Shown here piece by piece: positions 10,900 through 23,177 of a stretch of DNA of 64,000 nt (its first letter is position 1; every line of letters begins with the position of its first letter). The translations under genes were made by a program, and so were the position numbers. Source of the stretch: Polytrichum commune (Eukaryota; Streptophyta; Polytrichopsida; Polytrichales; Polytrichaceae); contig OX485807.1 in assembly GCA_950295325.1 (NCBI GenBank), positions 37,602,440 through 37,666,439 of the forward strand, read 5' to 3'. The notes under the pieces are model-generated. The model had not been told where the DNA came from and did no database searches. It saw only the letters and a program-made list of their open reading frames with translations.

Positions 10900-12077
10900 G
10901 GCCTACACTAGATGCCTAGAGGTCTCAAGGTGTCACATCCGCTAATTGCCAATTTATGGTACTATTAGTTGACATAAGTTAAAGTGGAAATTTGGTTACG
11001 ATATGTCGTTTAGCATGTATTGTGATACTTGAGATGATAGTTTTGTGTTGTAAAGTAACATGTTCTATTTATGAGGGGGTGTCCTTTTATGGAGTTCTGG
11101 GGAACAAATTCATAACATAGGGTCCTAGGGTTCCCAAAGTTCCCAATGTAGTGAACTCATGAGGGAGGGGAAGTGTCGGAGGTAGGTGGAGCCAATGTTC
11201 AAGTTTGAAGTGTGCACATGCATTTCAATGTGAAGGGCTTCAAATTAATCACACTTCACTCAAACTTTCAAACTTTTTTGCAACACTTGATATTGGTTGT
11301 TTTGTATTGAATATGAAAATAATACGATGTCTCACTCTATTGAAGAAGCACATATGCTAAAATAATGCACTAAAGTTATTTAGATTTCCTACATAATGTA
11401 CTTAATCATCATCCAACTCCAAAGGCAAAGCCCCCCGGTTTTTGGTCGATTTCCAAGTGTCAAAAATTCTAGCCCAATCCATATTTTCCATTGGAATACT
11501 GTATAATGACGCTCGCATCAATGCATCCAATGTTTCAAGTTTCAATCAACTTCTGTATTCACTCTTCACGCAATTTTGTCTGGAAAATCCACCTTTACAT
11601 ATAGTTGTGCTTGCCAAGCCGAAGTTGTAGTCAGTGCCGAGTCAAAATTGTAGGAGTTAATGGAATTTGGAAGTGTCTGCTAGAGTGCCAAGATTGGAGT
11701 CCAACTATGCTTCTATTTGCAAATTGCAGCCACTATATTTTGTGACATGCATTTTTTGGAGAGGCCTTCACTATGAATGGTGGAAACTTTGTAGAGCACA
11801 TTTTTATGAAGCGCTCAAAAAATAAAGTAATAATAATAATAAAATTTTTGATGGCCGAAATGGCATTTGATAGGTGTTGAAGACTTCAATATTGAAGCTT
11901 GGGTGGAGCCCATCTTCATGAAGGAAGTTTAGAAGCACTTACATGGGAGAGGCAAGTATCAAAAATAAAGAACACAAGGTAAACATGGTTTCAAAGACAA
12001 GAGAGTTGCTTCCTATTCCTTTGCTATGATAGATTGGCTAGGGTGTCGGATATAGGACACATGGTGGGGGGTATTTA
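10900..12077. other. Non-coding intergenic DNA
   Basis: The reading frame at 11,442-11,630 has no recognised motif and ordinary A+T-rich composition. A short TAA/AAT microsatellite lies near 11,825-11,845. No gene is supported. Confidence 0.5.
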
Positions 12078-12531
12078 GGGCCACTTCACACACGAGACTG
12101 AGAGCATGTGACCATTACGCTTCAAGCACTCTCATCGGTGGAAAAGGCGGAGCCGGTCCAAGTTCGCTTCACACCACGCTTGAGGGACCAATGGAGTATG
12201 TGAATGCAAGATGGATGTAAAGTCTACATGGATTCCTACATGGCATCAAATGGATCATGTTTCATGATCACTTGGACAATTTTCAAAAACCACCTCTTGG
12301 AGGTAGGCCTAACACAAAACTGGGAGATCATGGCACTCCGAACGCTCACAATCGTTGATTTATTCTACTTTATCATGTGTAAGGACCCACATGAATAGAA
12401 ATTCATTGAAATAACATTTGGTTGAGGGTCCGGTCACATATGACTTTACACTACACACGAGGATCCGTGACCACACTACATGATTTTGAAGGTGCCTTAG
12501 GACAACTCTTGGCTTGTGTGTGAAGTGGCCC
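12078..12531. mobile_element. Tourist/Harbinger-like foldback MITE, copy 3
   Basis: The left terminus is GGGCCACTTCACACACGAGA and the right terminus, reverse-complemented, is GGGCCACTTCACACACAAGC: 17 of the first 18 bases match. TTA flanks both ends (12,075-12,077 and 12,532-12,534). This is the best-preserved copy and defines the family: 454 bp, near-perfect terminal inverted repeats and a 3-bp TTA duplication. It has no coding potential. Internal blocks (AAGGCGGAGCCGGTCCAAGT, GTAAAGTCTACATGGATTCC) recur in the copies at 5675 and, more diverged, 5079 and 15,263. Confidence 0.88.
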
Positions 12532-12534
12532 TTA

Positions 12535-15262
12535 GAGCAAAGTTAGTGTGTAATTAGCTCATTAGATGTCAATTCCAAGACACATGACGACTGTGTAAAA
12601 ATAAGAGGGTTGAGACCTAATAAAATGGGACGGTGAGATGGCTCGCCGGAGCCTTGCCAAAAACACTTTGGGCATTGTGATTTGTGCCTTGAATGCTCTG
12701 GTAGCACAAACTTGGAGATCATGATGTGTAGATCAAACTACATTTGATCGTGTAGGCAACGCTAAAATATCAGGAGGATATCACAATGGGAAAACAAGAG
12801 AATGGCCATGGAGATTAACCTCGAATCCTGATTACTAAGGGAGATTATTTGGGATCATGAATGATCCATTGGGGGTTTGAAGGTTTCGAAAGATCGGTGA
12901 CCCATTATGGAGGATGGAATCAAATGTTAGAGATGGAGGTGTAGAGAGGTTTCAAAACACAACATGGAGATGACATATGCGGTCATTTGTGTGTTAATGG
13001 AAGCAAGTCAACATGCAATCAAGGGTGACCTCAATCCTTTTAGGGCACAAATCAATGAGGTCCTTCCTAGTAATGTAGGCAGAAATTTCAGTGGCTTTTT
13101 GGTCAAGAAGGATGCATACCGAAAAACTCATTACATGCATTGCTCTCTTGACAAGGAAACTTCTTATTGCAAAGTTTGTAGGTTAGAAACCCGACCCCCA
13201 AGATCTAGGGTTGTGAATTAAAACCCTAAATCATGAGTTGAGGGGAGATTCCCTTACAATGTGTCATAATGTGGGCAAGGGTCATTTCTACTTAGTTGGC
13301 ACAAAGAATGATATGCAACATCATGCACTCATGCTCTCACTATTTAAATCTAAGTGGGGGGGGGGGTATATGTTGCAAAGTTGAGTTTAGGGTTTTAATC
13401 CTGATAACCCTAGCAATCTTTTGACCCTAGTTGGGTGTCTCTAAGAAATCTTCCTAATGGACACCATGACCAGGCTTATGCCATAGCGGAATCCTTAGGT
13501 GAAGTCATAGGCATTGATACCTCAAATGAAACAACAAAAGATATGAGGTTTTTACATCAACCTTAAGGATAATGAGGGACGGGTTAAACAAATTGATCTC
13601 AATTCGGAGGAGGACATTCTCACAACCTAGAAAGTGCTAGTGGACTATGACAATCTACTATTTAGATCTAGAGTTTGTTATCTCTTACTAACCACAAGCA
13701 CACCCGATGGATTTGAGATATATGTACACCAAAGACATATGTAGAATGAAACCTCAATTGTCTCATGATTTCCTCACTAAAGGATAGACGAACTAAAGAA
13801 AATGGTCTAAATTGCTCCAATTTTCATTGACTCCCTCTACAAAGCTTTAGTGGTTCATGTGTAGATCACATCCACATTATAGTTAGAATATAACATGATC
13901 TTCATGAGCATTTCATATTGAATGTCATGATGCATATAAATCCATTTTTGAACATGAGTTTTTATGGATATTTATATTTATATCACCTTAGCCAAAAAAA
14001 TGGGGTAAAAACATAGCAGTCCTTGAAAGCCACTTATATATAGCAAAAGTTGTGGTGGTGATGCATGGTGGTGGTGAGGTTGTTGCCCCACTGTTCCCTG
14101 CCGTTTTGGAAAGGTAAGGGGACCATGTTAAAGTGATGTGTTATGTGCACATGTGGAAAGGTTCGGGACAACATGGGTCCACATCAGTGTATTTATAATC
14201 TACAATAAAAAACAATATCAGTGGACGTTGTCACAATCATCGTTCCCCAAACGACCGGCAATTGACGGGGGCATGGTACATGGAGGGCGCATAAATGGTC
14301 TAATATATTGATTCATATGCACATGTGCAAAGGACCATAATGGCCGGATCCAAACTCTATACTTCATGATATGATACATCTTTGAGTTCCACTCGATGCA
14401 CTTCTACCAATGATTAGGAGAACCAACAGTTAGTTACAAATGAATTGGTTGAGTTTGAGAAATAATTTGTTGAAGTTCAAGAATGTAGGAGAATTGCCGA
14501 TCATTTGAGAGGAATTTATAGAATATACCCCAATTTAATAAAGGAAAATTGGAGGATGTCAACATGTAACCGGGTGGACTTGCAAACACTAGGATCTCAA
14601 CCGATTATGCCCAAAAATCTCCCCGATCATTGACTTCAACAGACAAACATAAACTTTAAAGGACAAATTCATTATTATTTTTTCTTATCGTACCCACATT
14701 CCGTGCCTCTTTAATGTGCAACTTATCTCGTTCTTCGGAAAGTCTCTAACATTACTAAGCAACTAGATGATAGTACCTTTCCAAATAAAGAGGTTGTGAT
14801 TAAAAAAATCTGATAAAATGTAGTACGCTCCCCATAAACATGAAATCCTAGAATTAAAGAAGAATTATGCTTGCCTGATACATGGTCTCATGAAATGCAA
14901 CCAAGAAGCTGAGTAATATTATATTCATTGATGAAAACGTAGAGCAATATATATTATTGTACAAATGTGGTGGCAAGACACAATACTCATCAAAATATCT
15001 CAGTTATGTCCTTCAAACTATATGGGGCATTTACACAGTGTTAGTGTCCCCACTTAGTTGGAAGTCGGTCCACATATAGGAAATCTACAACGTGGTCCAC
15101 ACTATGTACACAATTTTTTAAGTTCAACTTGCATCTTGAAGAAATCAAAGAGAAAATTTGCATGAAAGAAAACACAACAATTTGAAATACATCAATACTT
15201 TAGGTGTGGTAAGTAACATGATTTGAAAATTGACATATGGTGGCTCAAGAGAGGCTAATTAA
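12535..15262. other. Non-coding, decayed repeat DNA
   Basis: The largest frame is 12,964-13,221 (85 codons, plus strand). Its product starts MEMTYAVICVLMEASQH and ends LETRPPRSRVVN. It has no recognised domain and is followed within bases by stops, so I treat it as transposon debris or chance. A short G run lies near 13,358. A relative of the 6520-6740 block lies at about 14,740-14,960. Confidence 0.45.
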
Positions 15263-15628
15263 GGGCCCCTTCACATACAAGTCTGAAAGCCCGCAGTCAT
15301 TGCATTCAAAGATCACTCGTTGGTTGAAAAGGTCGAGACCGTCCAAGTTCACTTCACACTAAAAGGTGAAGGCCTAAGGGCCCAAAGAAATCATCATGGA
15401 TGAATAGTCTACATGAATTCCTACATGGTAGACTATGAATAATGTTTCATGGTTTTCCGGAATTTGCGTTAAGCCCACCTCCAAGAGATAGGCCTAACGC
15501 AAATCCCAACACACCATGTCAGTTTAACAACTGAAACTTCATGACAACTCATGGTGTGGCTTTTGGATGAGAACCAAGGGCCCCCATAATTACATGGTCA
15601 CGGCCCTTGGCTTGGATGTGAAGGTGCC
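15263..15628. mobile_element. Tourist/Harbinger-like foldback MITE, copy 4 (diverged)
   Basis: The left end is GGGCCCCTTCACATACAAGT and the right end, reverse-complemented, is GGCACCTTCACATCCAAGCC. TAA precedes and TTA follows. The interior preserves the family phrases AAGTTCACTTCACACTA, AGGTGAAGGCCTAA, CTACATGAATTCCTACATGG and CCCACCTCCAAGAG. At 366 bp it is shorter and more mutated than copy 3. Confidence 0.75.
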
Positions 15629-17490
15629 TTAAAGTCGATCCTTGAACTTGTGACACAAGAAGCTTAGAAGTTCATTTGGTAAAGCTCATTTTACACAAAT
15701 TGAGTCACTTTGCAGATATGACACACAAAATGGGTTCGTTTGGTAAACATATTACATGTTTAAAATGAATCATATTTAACTCATGCTTCCAATAGTCAAA
15801 CTTTTATCTCAAACAACACGATTCCAAGCTACTGTTATTTGATATCAACATGTCACATCTACACCCCTCATAGATTGGTCACACCAATTTTTGAACATGT
15901 TGTTTGAAACTATGTTTTCTTCTAGCAATCCTAATTGTGATCCTTGATAATTTGGAAGAACGAGAAGTGGCTACTCTCGAGGAAGGACATGCAAAGCACA
16001 TGAAAGGATACGGAGGAATCAAATCCTTGCGATTACACATACTATAGTGTTGTTGCATGCAAAGTGTGTGACAAGAGATTGCTAGCTATGCTTACTTTTG
16101 GTATACTCACATGCATCTCATGTACTATTCGAGTGCACATTTTTTGTTATTAGCAAGATTTTGGCCTTAATGGAGCAGTTATTGAGTTTTTCTTTAAACA
16201 AAATACTAAAATAAAACTTATAGTTGCAGTGGGTGATTATAAAAACGAGTCTTCGAGTTTTGGTTGTGTAGTGTTACTAGAGCAACTCCGATTAAGGTAT
16301 GTGAGACTAAAACGGACAGCAATTGTAAAGTGGTCATACTCTTTCAAAATGTAGCATGTGTCTTCATTTCAAAATGCAAGACTTTTAAGGGTGGGTTAAA
16401 TTTTACATTAGGGTTTGGTTTCAAGAAGCTTGGGGTCCAAAACACCCTTTCATGTATCTTACGTTTAATCTCAGTATTGGACTCAAGCTTGAAAATTGAT
16501 TTATCAAAATAAGCAAAGTATTTTCTTAAGTGAAGACCTCCAAAATTGGCATGAAAGCTATGCCCACATTGGCACCACTTCATTTCTTCATATTTTGGAC
16601 CAAAACTCTAGTGTAAACTCTTTAATGAGTTATGGGTTAAACATGTTTCTCTCAACCAATACGATCGTTTTGAGTTTTGAGTTTCTTTGGTCTTTGACCC
16701 TAGTGTGGACCCAAAATTAGATATACATTAGTTATGAAGACAACGACTTGGGAGTCAATGTTGGCTACCATGGATGCAAGATTGGTTATTGTTGGTTGTT
16801 TAGAGCTATGCTTGTTTATTCTTCAACCCATAGTAATTGGGAGATAGACTTGGCCACATGTTGTATTCCCATTGGTTAAGACCATGTTGAATACCATGTG
16901 AAATTTCCTTTCGACACTCCAAGTGTTGAACCAGAGGATGCTTTATAAGTAAATTATACATATGATTTACAATGGCCCACACTAATCATCATCAACTTAC
17001 ATACATTTTGTTGTAATCATTGGGTGACAAGTAAAGAAGGTGACATAACATACTTGTTGCTATATTATAAGTCATGGAGATCACTCTAATCAACATGACA
17101 CAACAATCTTAATACCGGACTAAATTAGATATATCAATTAGTGTGCACCATTGTAGCATTTTTGGGCCACCCCCCTCCGAGGGAGCCTAGAAGTACCACA
17201 GAAGTCCTTCGGTGAGGGTAGCTTGCACATGCATGTGCCCAAACTGAACCCGGGTGGTAGGTGTATAAGGTGAGTGCTTAAATTTTGGAGGGGGATTGAA
17301 TTTGCGTTGTGGCTCCTTCGGAGGTTGGGCTTTAGTTTTGACTATTGTGGCTCTAAAACCCACTAATCCTTTTCATATCTAGTTCTAACCTAGACCTATG
17401 ACCCGGTCTAAGCGCATATGCATCAACCTTGGAACCAAGACAATCACGACTTATGAATTGAGATGGTTCTAGTACACACCAACTGGGTGT
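15629..17490. other. Non-coding intergenic DNA
   Basis: Overlapping frames on both strands at 16,264-16,720 have no recognised motif. Part of this stretch reads in both directions equally well, which suggests chance openness. No gene is supported. Confidence 0.45.
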
Positions 17491-17497
17491 GACTCAT

Positions 17498-17560
17498 ACC
17501 ATCCTTAGCTCAATGGATAATATAGCAACGGTTTGATCAATTGTTCAATCCCTTCATACT
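17498..17560 (+). mobile_element. tRNA-like head, probably of a SINE or tRNA pseudogene
   Basis: Contains TTAGCTCAATGGATA (box A-like, 17,505-17,519) and, 37 bases from box A start to box B start, GTTCAATCCC (box B-like, 17,543-17,552). The arrangement resembles a tRNA with a missing or shortened arm. Acceptor-stem pairing is not convincing, so a working tRNA is unlikely. Confidence 0.35.
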
Positions 17561-20500
17561 TCCTTATTTAGTTGTGTTTAGATTTTCTAAGCGGGGGGAC
17601 TTGGCATAAGTCCTACCATTTGCACAACTTTCTTCTTATTTAGTGAGTTTTGTTTACACATATTATCTTATTATATTCATGTATTAGGCATCACCCCTTA
17701 CTTGGTGGTGCATTTCCTTAGCTCGGAACTTTCTAGGACCTCGTGCAGATCCCTCGAAGGTCGAGTGATAGCTCAAACCTTTCGGACCTCAATGGTCCGA
17801 AGGGTAGTGTCGCCCTACTAAGTTAAGCTCCCGATTCAAGCTTTCATGCTAATAAGGGTTCACGATATGTTTGGTGATTTATATTGTTAAGTATATTATA
17901 TTGGATGTACCACAAAACGTAACTTAACGGGACTAGAATGACATGTGACTTGTAGGTTCACCATGTTGTACAATCTTCAGTGATTGGGCCATAATTCCCA
18001 ATCCATGGGGCCAACAACACAATAGTGAATTTGTGGACCATTAATCTTACATTTTCACTAACAATATGCTGAGTGGTCGTGCCGGTGATTAATATGACTT
18101 CACCACACACAAAACTTTTATAATAAAAAAAACTACTACCATTAAACGTACCCAATGGGCCCTGAGAACAACGGAGTTGGATACCCCCTTGGCGGTTAAA
18201 TGATTAAACTACTTGACCTTACGAGATAAGTGAGTGAATTTAGGAATGCATACATTGGCTACGCTCCCTATAATCCTAAATTGAAGGCTAGGGTAAGTCC
18301 GCTTATCTGAGTGCTTTTTATTTGGTTTGGGCTTGATATAGGCCGAGCAGTTATACCCTTATCTTGTTCCCAATCCTCAAAATACATTCCGAGTGTTTCC
18401 CTCAACTCTTCAATGGACGCCCCCAAGTTCCCGCTTCACTTCCCAAGAGTTGATCTTATCTCGTACTTTGTAGTTAATTTAGTTGTGGAACTTAGATTAT
18501 TCAATGGTCGAAACATCATTTTTATACATTATAATTTTGGCTTCACTATAATTTATCCACTAGTACATGTCATTAGCTTTTCAGAGACCTAAAATCCACT
18601 CCATCCGGATAATAATTGCAAACGTTATGAGGTTTGAAAGCACAATGTCCATTCAACCAATCTTTCCACCTCCACTTATCTAACCTCCAACTTTAAGAAT
18701 CCATAACTAATTCATTATTACTTGGATCGGGGCTTGCCATACACATTTAGAATGCTAACATGAAGATTTTTGAAGAAGAAAAAATGATTTTAGAAAGGTA
18801 AACCGAGATGGATCTAGCAACCTCACTTTAACATAAGTTGTCAACGAGAAGCTTAAACTATATTTAACTTGAGAAAAATAAACCTCTGTAACTTATATCC
18901 CACTTAAATCCATCATGAAATACAAATCTAGGAAGATCATAAAGTTCTTCATAGGGGAATAATATCAATTAGGTCTACACATTCACCTCAACATGGCAAC
19001 ATTGATTTTACATACCTAGGTAGTAGCAATACCCAAACTATGTATCCAATATTTGGAAATTGATATCTAATTCAAAACTTGATCAAATCACACATTCTAA
19101 ATGACTTTAAAATTTTAGATAAATGATCTACTTGGAAAATACTATAATATTAGAGATTGAAGTTTCTCTCAAGCATGTCTGATCCAATAGCCGCTGCCCG
19201 AATGAACATCCTACTTTGTACTCCAACTTTGGAAATTTGTAATTTCTTGCTCCCTCAACCAAATCACAAATTTAAACTACTATAAATAGCTAAAAAAACC
19301 TCTACAAGAAAAAAATGATAAGTGTTTGATTCAAGATAGTAAACTGAGCATGTATGTTATCAGTTGCCAAAGTCTACATTATCTCAATTCTTTAAACATA
19401 AACTCTAATTTACCTCTAAAGAGAAGGAAAATAGAAGTTTTATATGTTAACAAACATACACACTAACTAGGTGATGGTAGGAAAAAAACTTCCTCAAGCC
19501 TTACTACAAGAAAAATGAAAAAACAAAGATTTTTTTTTTGCCAAACTATACGGAAGTAGAATTTTTTTCAAGTGTCGGGGAGAAAAAATATATTGCAATG
19601 TAAAGGGAGGGGTTTTAAAACCATGTCACAAAAAGGTTGGACCCTTCTGCCACCGGTTCCATTTTTTTGAACACTCCCAAAATTTAGGCTCAGGGTTTTC
19701 CCGGTTGAAATTGCCACCATCTCGCCGAGGTGGATCCGACGGGAGTCCTGCAATTTTTTGCTAATCTTTCGCCACCTAGTTGGCAAGGGGGCAAGTGACC
19801 CCCTTATTTTTTTAATATTTAAAAAAATTTAAGTGTTCATCCCAATTTTGCCCTCTTACGTCAAACACCTTCATTTGTCTTGTGTGACCCACATTAACTA
19901 ATAGACTAATCCTTGATTAGCTAACCTTTACTAACATAATCTCTTAACTAGTTTCTTTCTTAGTTAGTAATTTTTTCTAACTTAGCTAGTTTCTATCATT
20001 AGTTAGTTTTTCTTTTGACTATCCCTACCTTAACTAATTTTTTTGTTCTTCACGGGCAAAGTTCCGAAGTCCTCGGTAATTCACCTTCCTCTTTTGGGGG
20101 CTAAATGCTAAATGAACTATTTCCCCCCCTAATTTCCTATCAATTCTAGCTTTTAATTCCAAAATCTTAACTAAAAGTGATCCCGCAGAGTGGTAGACCA
20201 CTCTGGAAATTCACAACCATGCGCAACCCACAATATTCTTTTAGCCAAGATAGTTGTGTCACTACTTAAAAAACTTGCACTCACCACACATTGTTTGAAT
20301 AACATAGTTAGTGAGATGCTCTGGTGTGTTGCCACATGCATTTAACTTTGAAAGCAAGTCTATAGATTATCCTACAATACACCCCAAAAAATAATGTAAC
20401 AACACAATATTTTCAAATATCCTTGCTACAACCCCATTGACACATGGGCCAATTGAGATTCCTCCGTTATCATTCCTTGAAATTCAATCCAAGCCTTGGA

Positions 20501-20990
20501 TATTATTATGTAGTGTGCGTTCGTTCATGTGGGTCCCAAGAATATAACCATGTGATGCCGCAACTAGTGCAAATTCATGCGCGATCACACTAACGATTGA
20601 AATTGATGGGGATTATGGTCAGAAATAGATGTTGGTCCACCATTTTTCATACTCTTACATCCCGAGATGTTGACAGATGGCGCCAAAAGTGGCTGGTGTG
20701 ATCAACCCCTAAGTTTGAATGTGCACTAGCTACAACACCCCATGGTTATATTCTCAGGGTCCACATAAACAAACACACACAACTTAATAATGTTATGAGG
20801 TATTGCAAAGAATTATTTTGTTTTTCTAGTAGCCATGTCATAGATTTAAACTAGGGATAAGAGTTGGATTTTGCCATGTGTCTTGCGAAAATAATAGGAT
20901 CACGTGCTCTTACATTTATGAAGATTTAAGATCTCTAAAACTAGTAGATTCCAATTCCACAATCATGGATTTTGTAGCCCCTTAGTGGCC
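17561..20990. other. Non-coding intergenic DNA
   Basis: A+T-rich sequence without a gene I can support. The frames at 17,958-18,155 (minus), 18,311-18,592 (plus) and 19,568-19,786 (minus) show no known motif and no splice-compatible neighbours. An island with a run of T (19,529-19,540) and CCGG-containing phrases near 19,640-19,700 may be element-derived. Confidence 0.4.
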
Positions 20991-21013
20991 ACGAACCGGT
21001 AGTAACTTGGAAC

Positions 21014-21450
21014 GGCCATTGTGCACACAAGCCAAGAGCCATGACCATGAAAATCTAATGGTTGTTGAAAATCATCCAAAGGTCGTAATGTGGGAAATAT
21101 GAATCCGATTATGCAATTGATGGGCCCTCAAGCTTAGTGTAAAGTGAAAGTGGACCATATTGAGGGACAACAACATACATTTGAGTTCAAATCCCCACCA
21201 TGGCAATATAATATTTCCAGGAGCCAATGGCAATCTAATTGATTGCCACATGCCCTAGTTTTGTGTGGATCATTACCCACTTGCGATGTAGGACACCTTG
21301 TAGATTTTTTCATCCATTTGAATATCTTTGGTCCCTTAGGTCATTAAGGTCTAGTTTAAAGTGAACTTGGATTGTCTCCCGCTTCTCAACAAATCACATA
21401 CTTTGTATATCACATGTCAAGGGCCCTCAAACTCTAGTGTAAAGTGGCCC
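21014..21450. mobile_element. Tourist/Harbinger-like foldback MITE, copy 5 (degenerate)
   Basis: It begins near GGCCATTGTGCACACAAGCC, followed by AAGAGCCATGACCATGAAA as in copy 2, and ends at GTGTAAAGTGGCCC followed by TAA. The middle has diverged. Boundaries are approximate and the target duplication is not reliable. Confidence 0.5.
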
Positions 21451-22074
21451 TAAGACCACAACATTGTTGTAATGCTATGATGATCTAGTGAATGGTTTCA
21501 ATACGTATGCGGGTTTTCCGTTTTCCAATACCTTCATCAAGGTGTGCCCTCCCTATAGGTTAGTTGCTTATCGATGCTGAATTAATATTGGTAGACCAAT
21601 TCGGGGTCTCTAACTTTGCTTTAGGTGTTAATTTAGCTTGAAATATTACTCAACATGCTCTACATAGGAATCCACGTTTTCACCCTTCCCGATGGTAGGT
21701 GTATCCACTCTATGCTCTTCCTTTGCGCATACCAAACACAAAACTTATTGTGGCCCACACCAATAATGATGTAGGATCCACACTATTTGCGAATATCTTC
21801 ACATGTCCCATGTGCAATGCATAGCAAGGGCACAATTTGAGCTACAATGTTTCTTCCCATGCACTAAGGTGGTAGCACCCAATTCCTCTAGTGCCCCAAT
21901 CTTGAGACCAAATTTTTTGGGTTCCTAAATTGGACATCTACATGCATAAAAATAAGTAGTAATGAATCGACTCTTAGGATGTTAAAATTATTAGAAAAAA
22001 AACTTCTTCCCGCAACTCATTGGATGAGAGAGACAATAAATTCAATAGTTAACACTGTTTGGATAGGGGCTTGT

Positions 22075-22142
22075 AGCCTTTTGTTTTTGTTTTTGCTTGT
22101 TTGTTTTTGTTTGTTTTGTTTTTTTTGTTTTTTAAAAAAAAT
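22075..22142. repeat. T-rich low-complexity tract
   Basis: A run of TTTG/TTTTG units ends in oligo-T and oligo-A. The reading frame across it (22,000-22,180) encodes a leucine/phenylalanine stretch that mimics a membrane helix purely through composition. Confidence 0.8.
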
Positions 22143-22631
22143 TTATGGGTTAGAATCATTGACTTCCGTTACTCATAGTTAATACGCTCGATACCAAAAT
22201 CTATTGAACTCGATAGATTGTATTGACCGGTGTTGTATCGGTATATCCACTTTGGCATATCTATTTGGTCTTCGTATAATCAACTGGTAGGCTCATGTGT
22301 AGGTGAAAAAAATGTCGGGTATGATTAAACTTGGGTACGAGTCTTGTTCTTAGGGACATACCCTGGTCTGGACCTAAGGATGGGTAAGTTCAAAATTCAA
22401 GAGACAAATTGGGGGTAGCATGTCCACTAGCTATGGGTATGTTGAACACTCATCTTATTGAATTGAAAATAAAAAATAAAAACACTTACAAAATTGGGTG
22501 AATATAAACTTTGATCACATGAAAAGAAAAGGAATCAATCCATGACATGTATCATAAGAACCTATAGCACCTTTCTATTATTTTGTATTTTTAGGAGAAC
22601 TTTATTACTTCAATCGCCTGTGGAAAACTGT

Positions 22632-22655
22632 CACACACACACACACACACACACA
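22632..22655. repeat. (CA)n microsatellite
   Basis: About twelve CA units. The following 13-base phrase CAATGTTACAAAT is repeated soon after, near 22,685. Confidence 0.92.
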
Positions 22656-22995
22656 ATGTTACAAATGACACACACATCATATGCACAATGTTACAAATGA
22701 CAAAAATAACTACAATTTATACCTAGGTTTTACGAGCCACCTAGGTATGTCCACCTTGACACACCAACTGGGTATGTTCTCTCATACCCTTCCTCATACC
22801 CATGCACATACACATTTGTATGGCACATATCAATACATCATTGGTATTGACCTCAATACTTTTGATTTTTTTTTTGATTCTCAAAAACAATCAAAAAATT
22901 CAGCACATTAAGGTTCTCAAGTACTCAAATGTGTTTGTGATAAGTATTTCTACCTTAGGTTTTTGTGTGAAAAGGTCTACATTGTATATGGTATG

Positions 22996-23177
22996 TAGTG
23001 TCACTTACTACTTGGAATTATGCAGTGCTATGATCATCTATTGTACATCTTATTTATCACAAACAAAGATCAGTTGGTTGTTTGGACATTATAGAAAAAT
23101 AACATCTTTACTTGGTAAAATTTCATAAATGGTAAAAAGTTGTAGCATTGTGTAACCCCAAATAGTAAGTGACACTA
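22996..23177. mobile_element. Hairpin MITE family A, copy 2
   Basis: The left end is TAGTGTCACTTACTACTTGG and the right end, reverse-complemented, is TAGTGTCACTTACTATTTGG. The 182-bp interior matches the copy at 27,439 in order: GTTGGTTGTTTGGACATTATAG-like, CTTGGTAAAA, then GTAGCATTGTGT. It is non-coding. Confidence 0.8.

Noticed and set aside
12964-13221. 85-codon plus-strand frame with a polar C-terminus
   Set aside because: No motif, no splice sites matching a neighbour, and surrounded by repeat DNA; could be debris of an element.
15263-15628. piggyBac-like target (TTAA) at copy 4
   Set aside because: TTAA can be read at both flanks of this copy only. The other copies have TTA without the extra base, so a Harbinger-type 3-bp duplication fits the family better.
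17498-17560. Functional tRNA gene
   Set aside because: Box A and box B-like phrases are present but their spacing is too short and the acceptor stem does not pair.
22000-22182. Apparent membrane helix in a short plus-strand frame
   Set aside because: The Leu/Phe/Cys run is created by a TTTG-type low-complexity tract.
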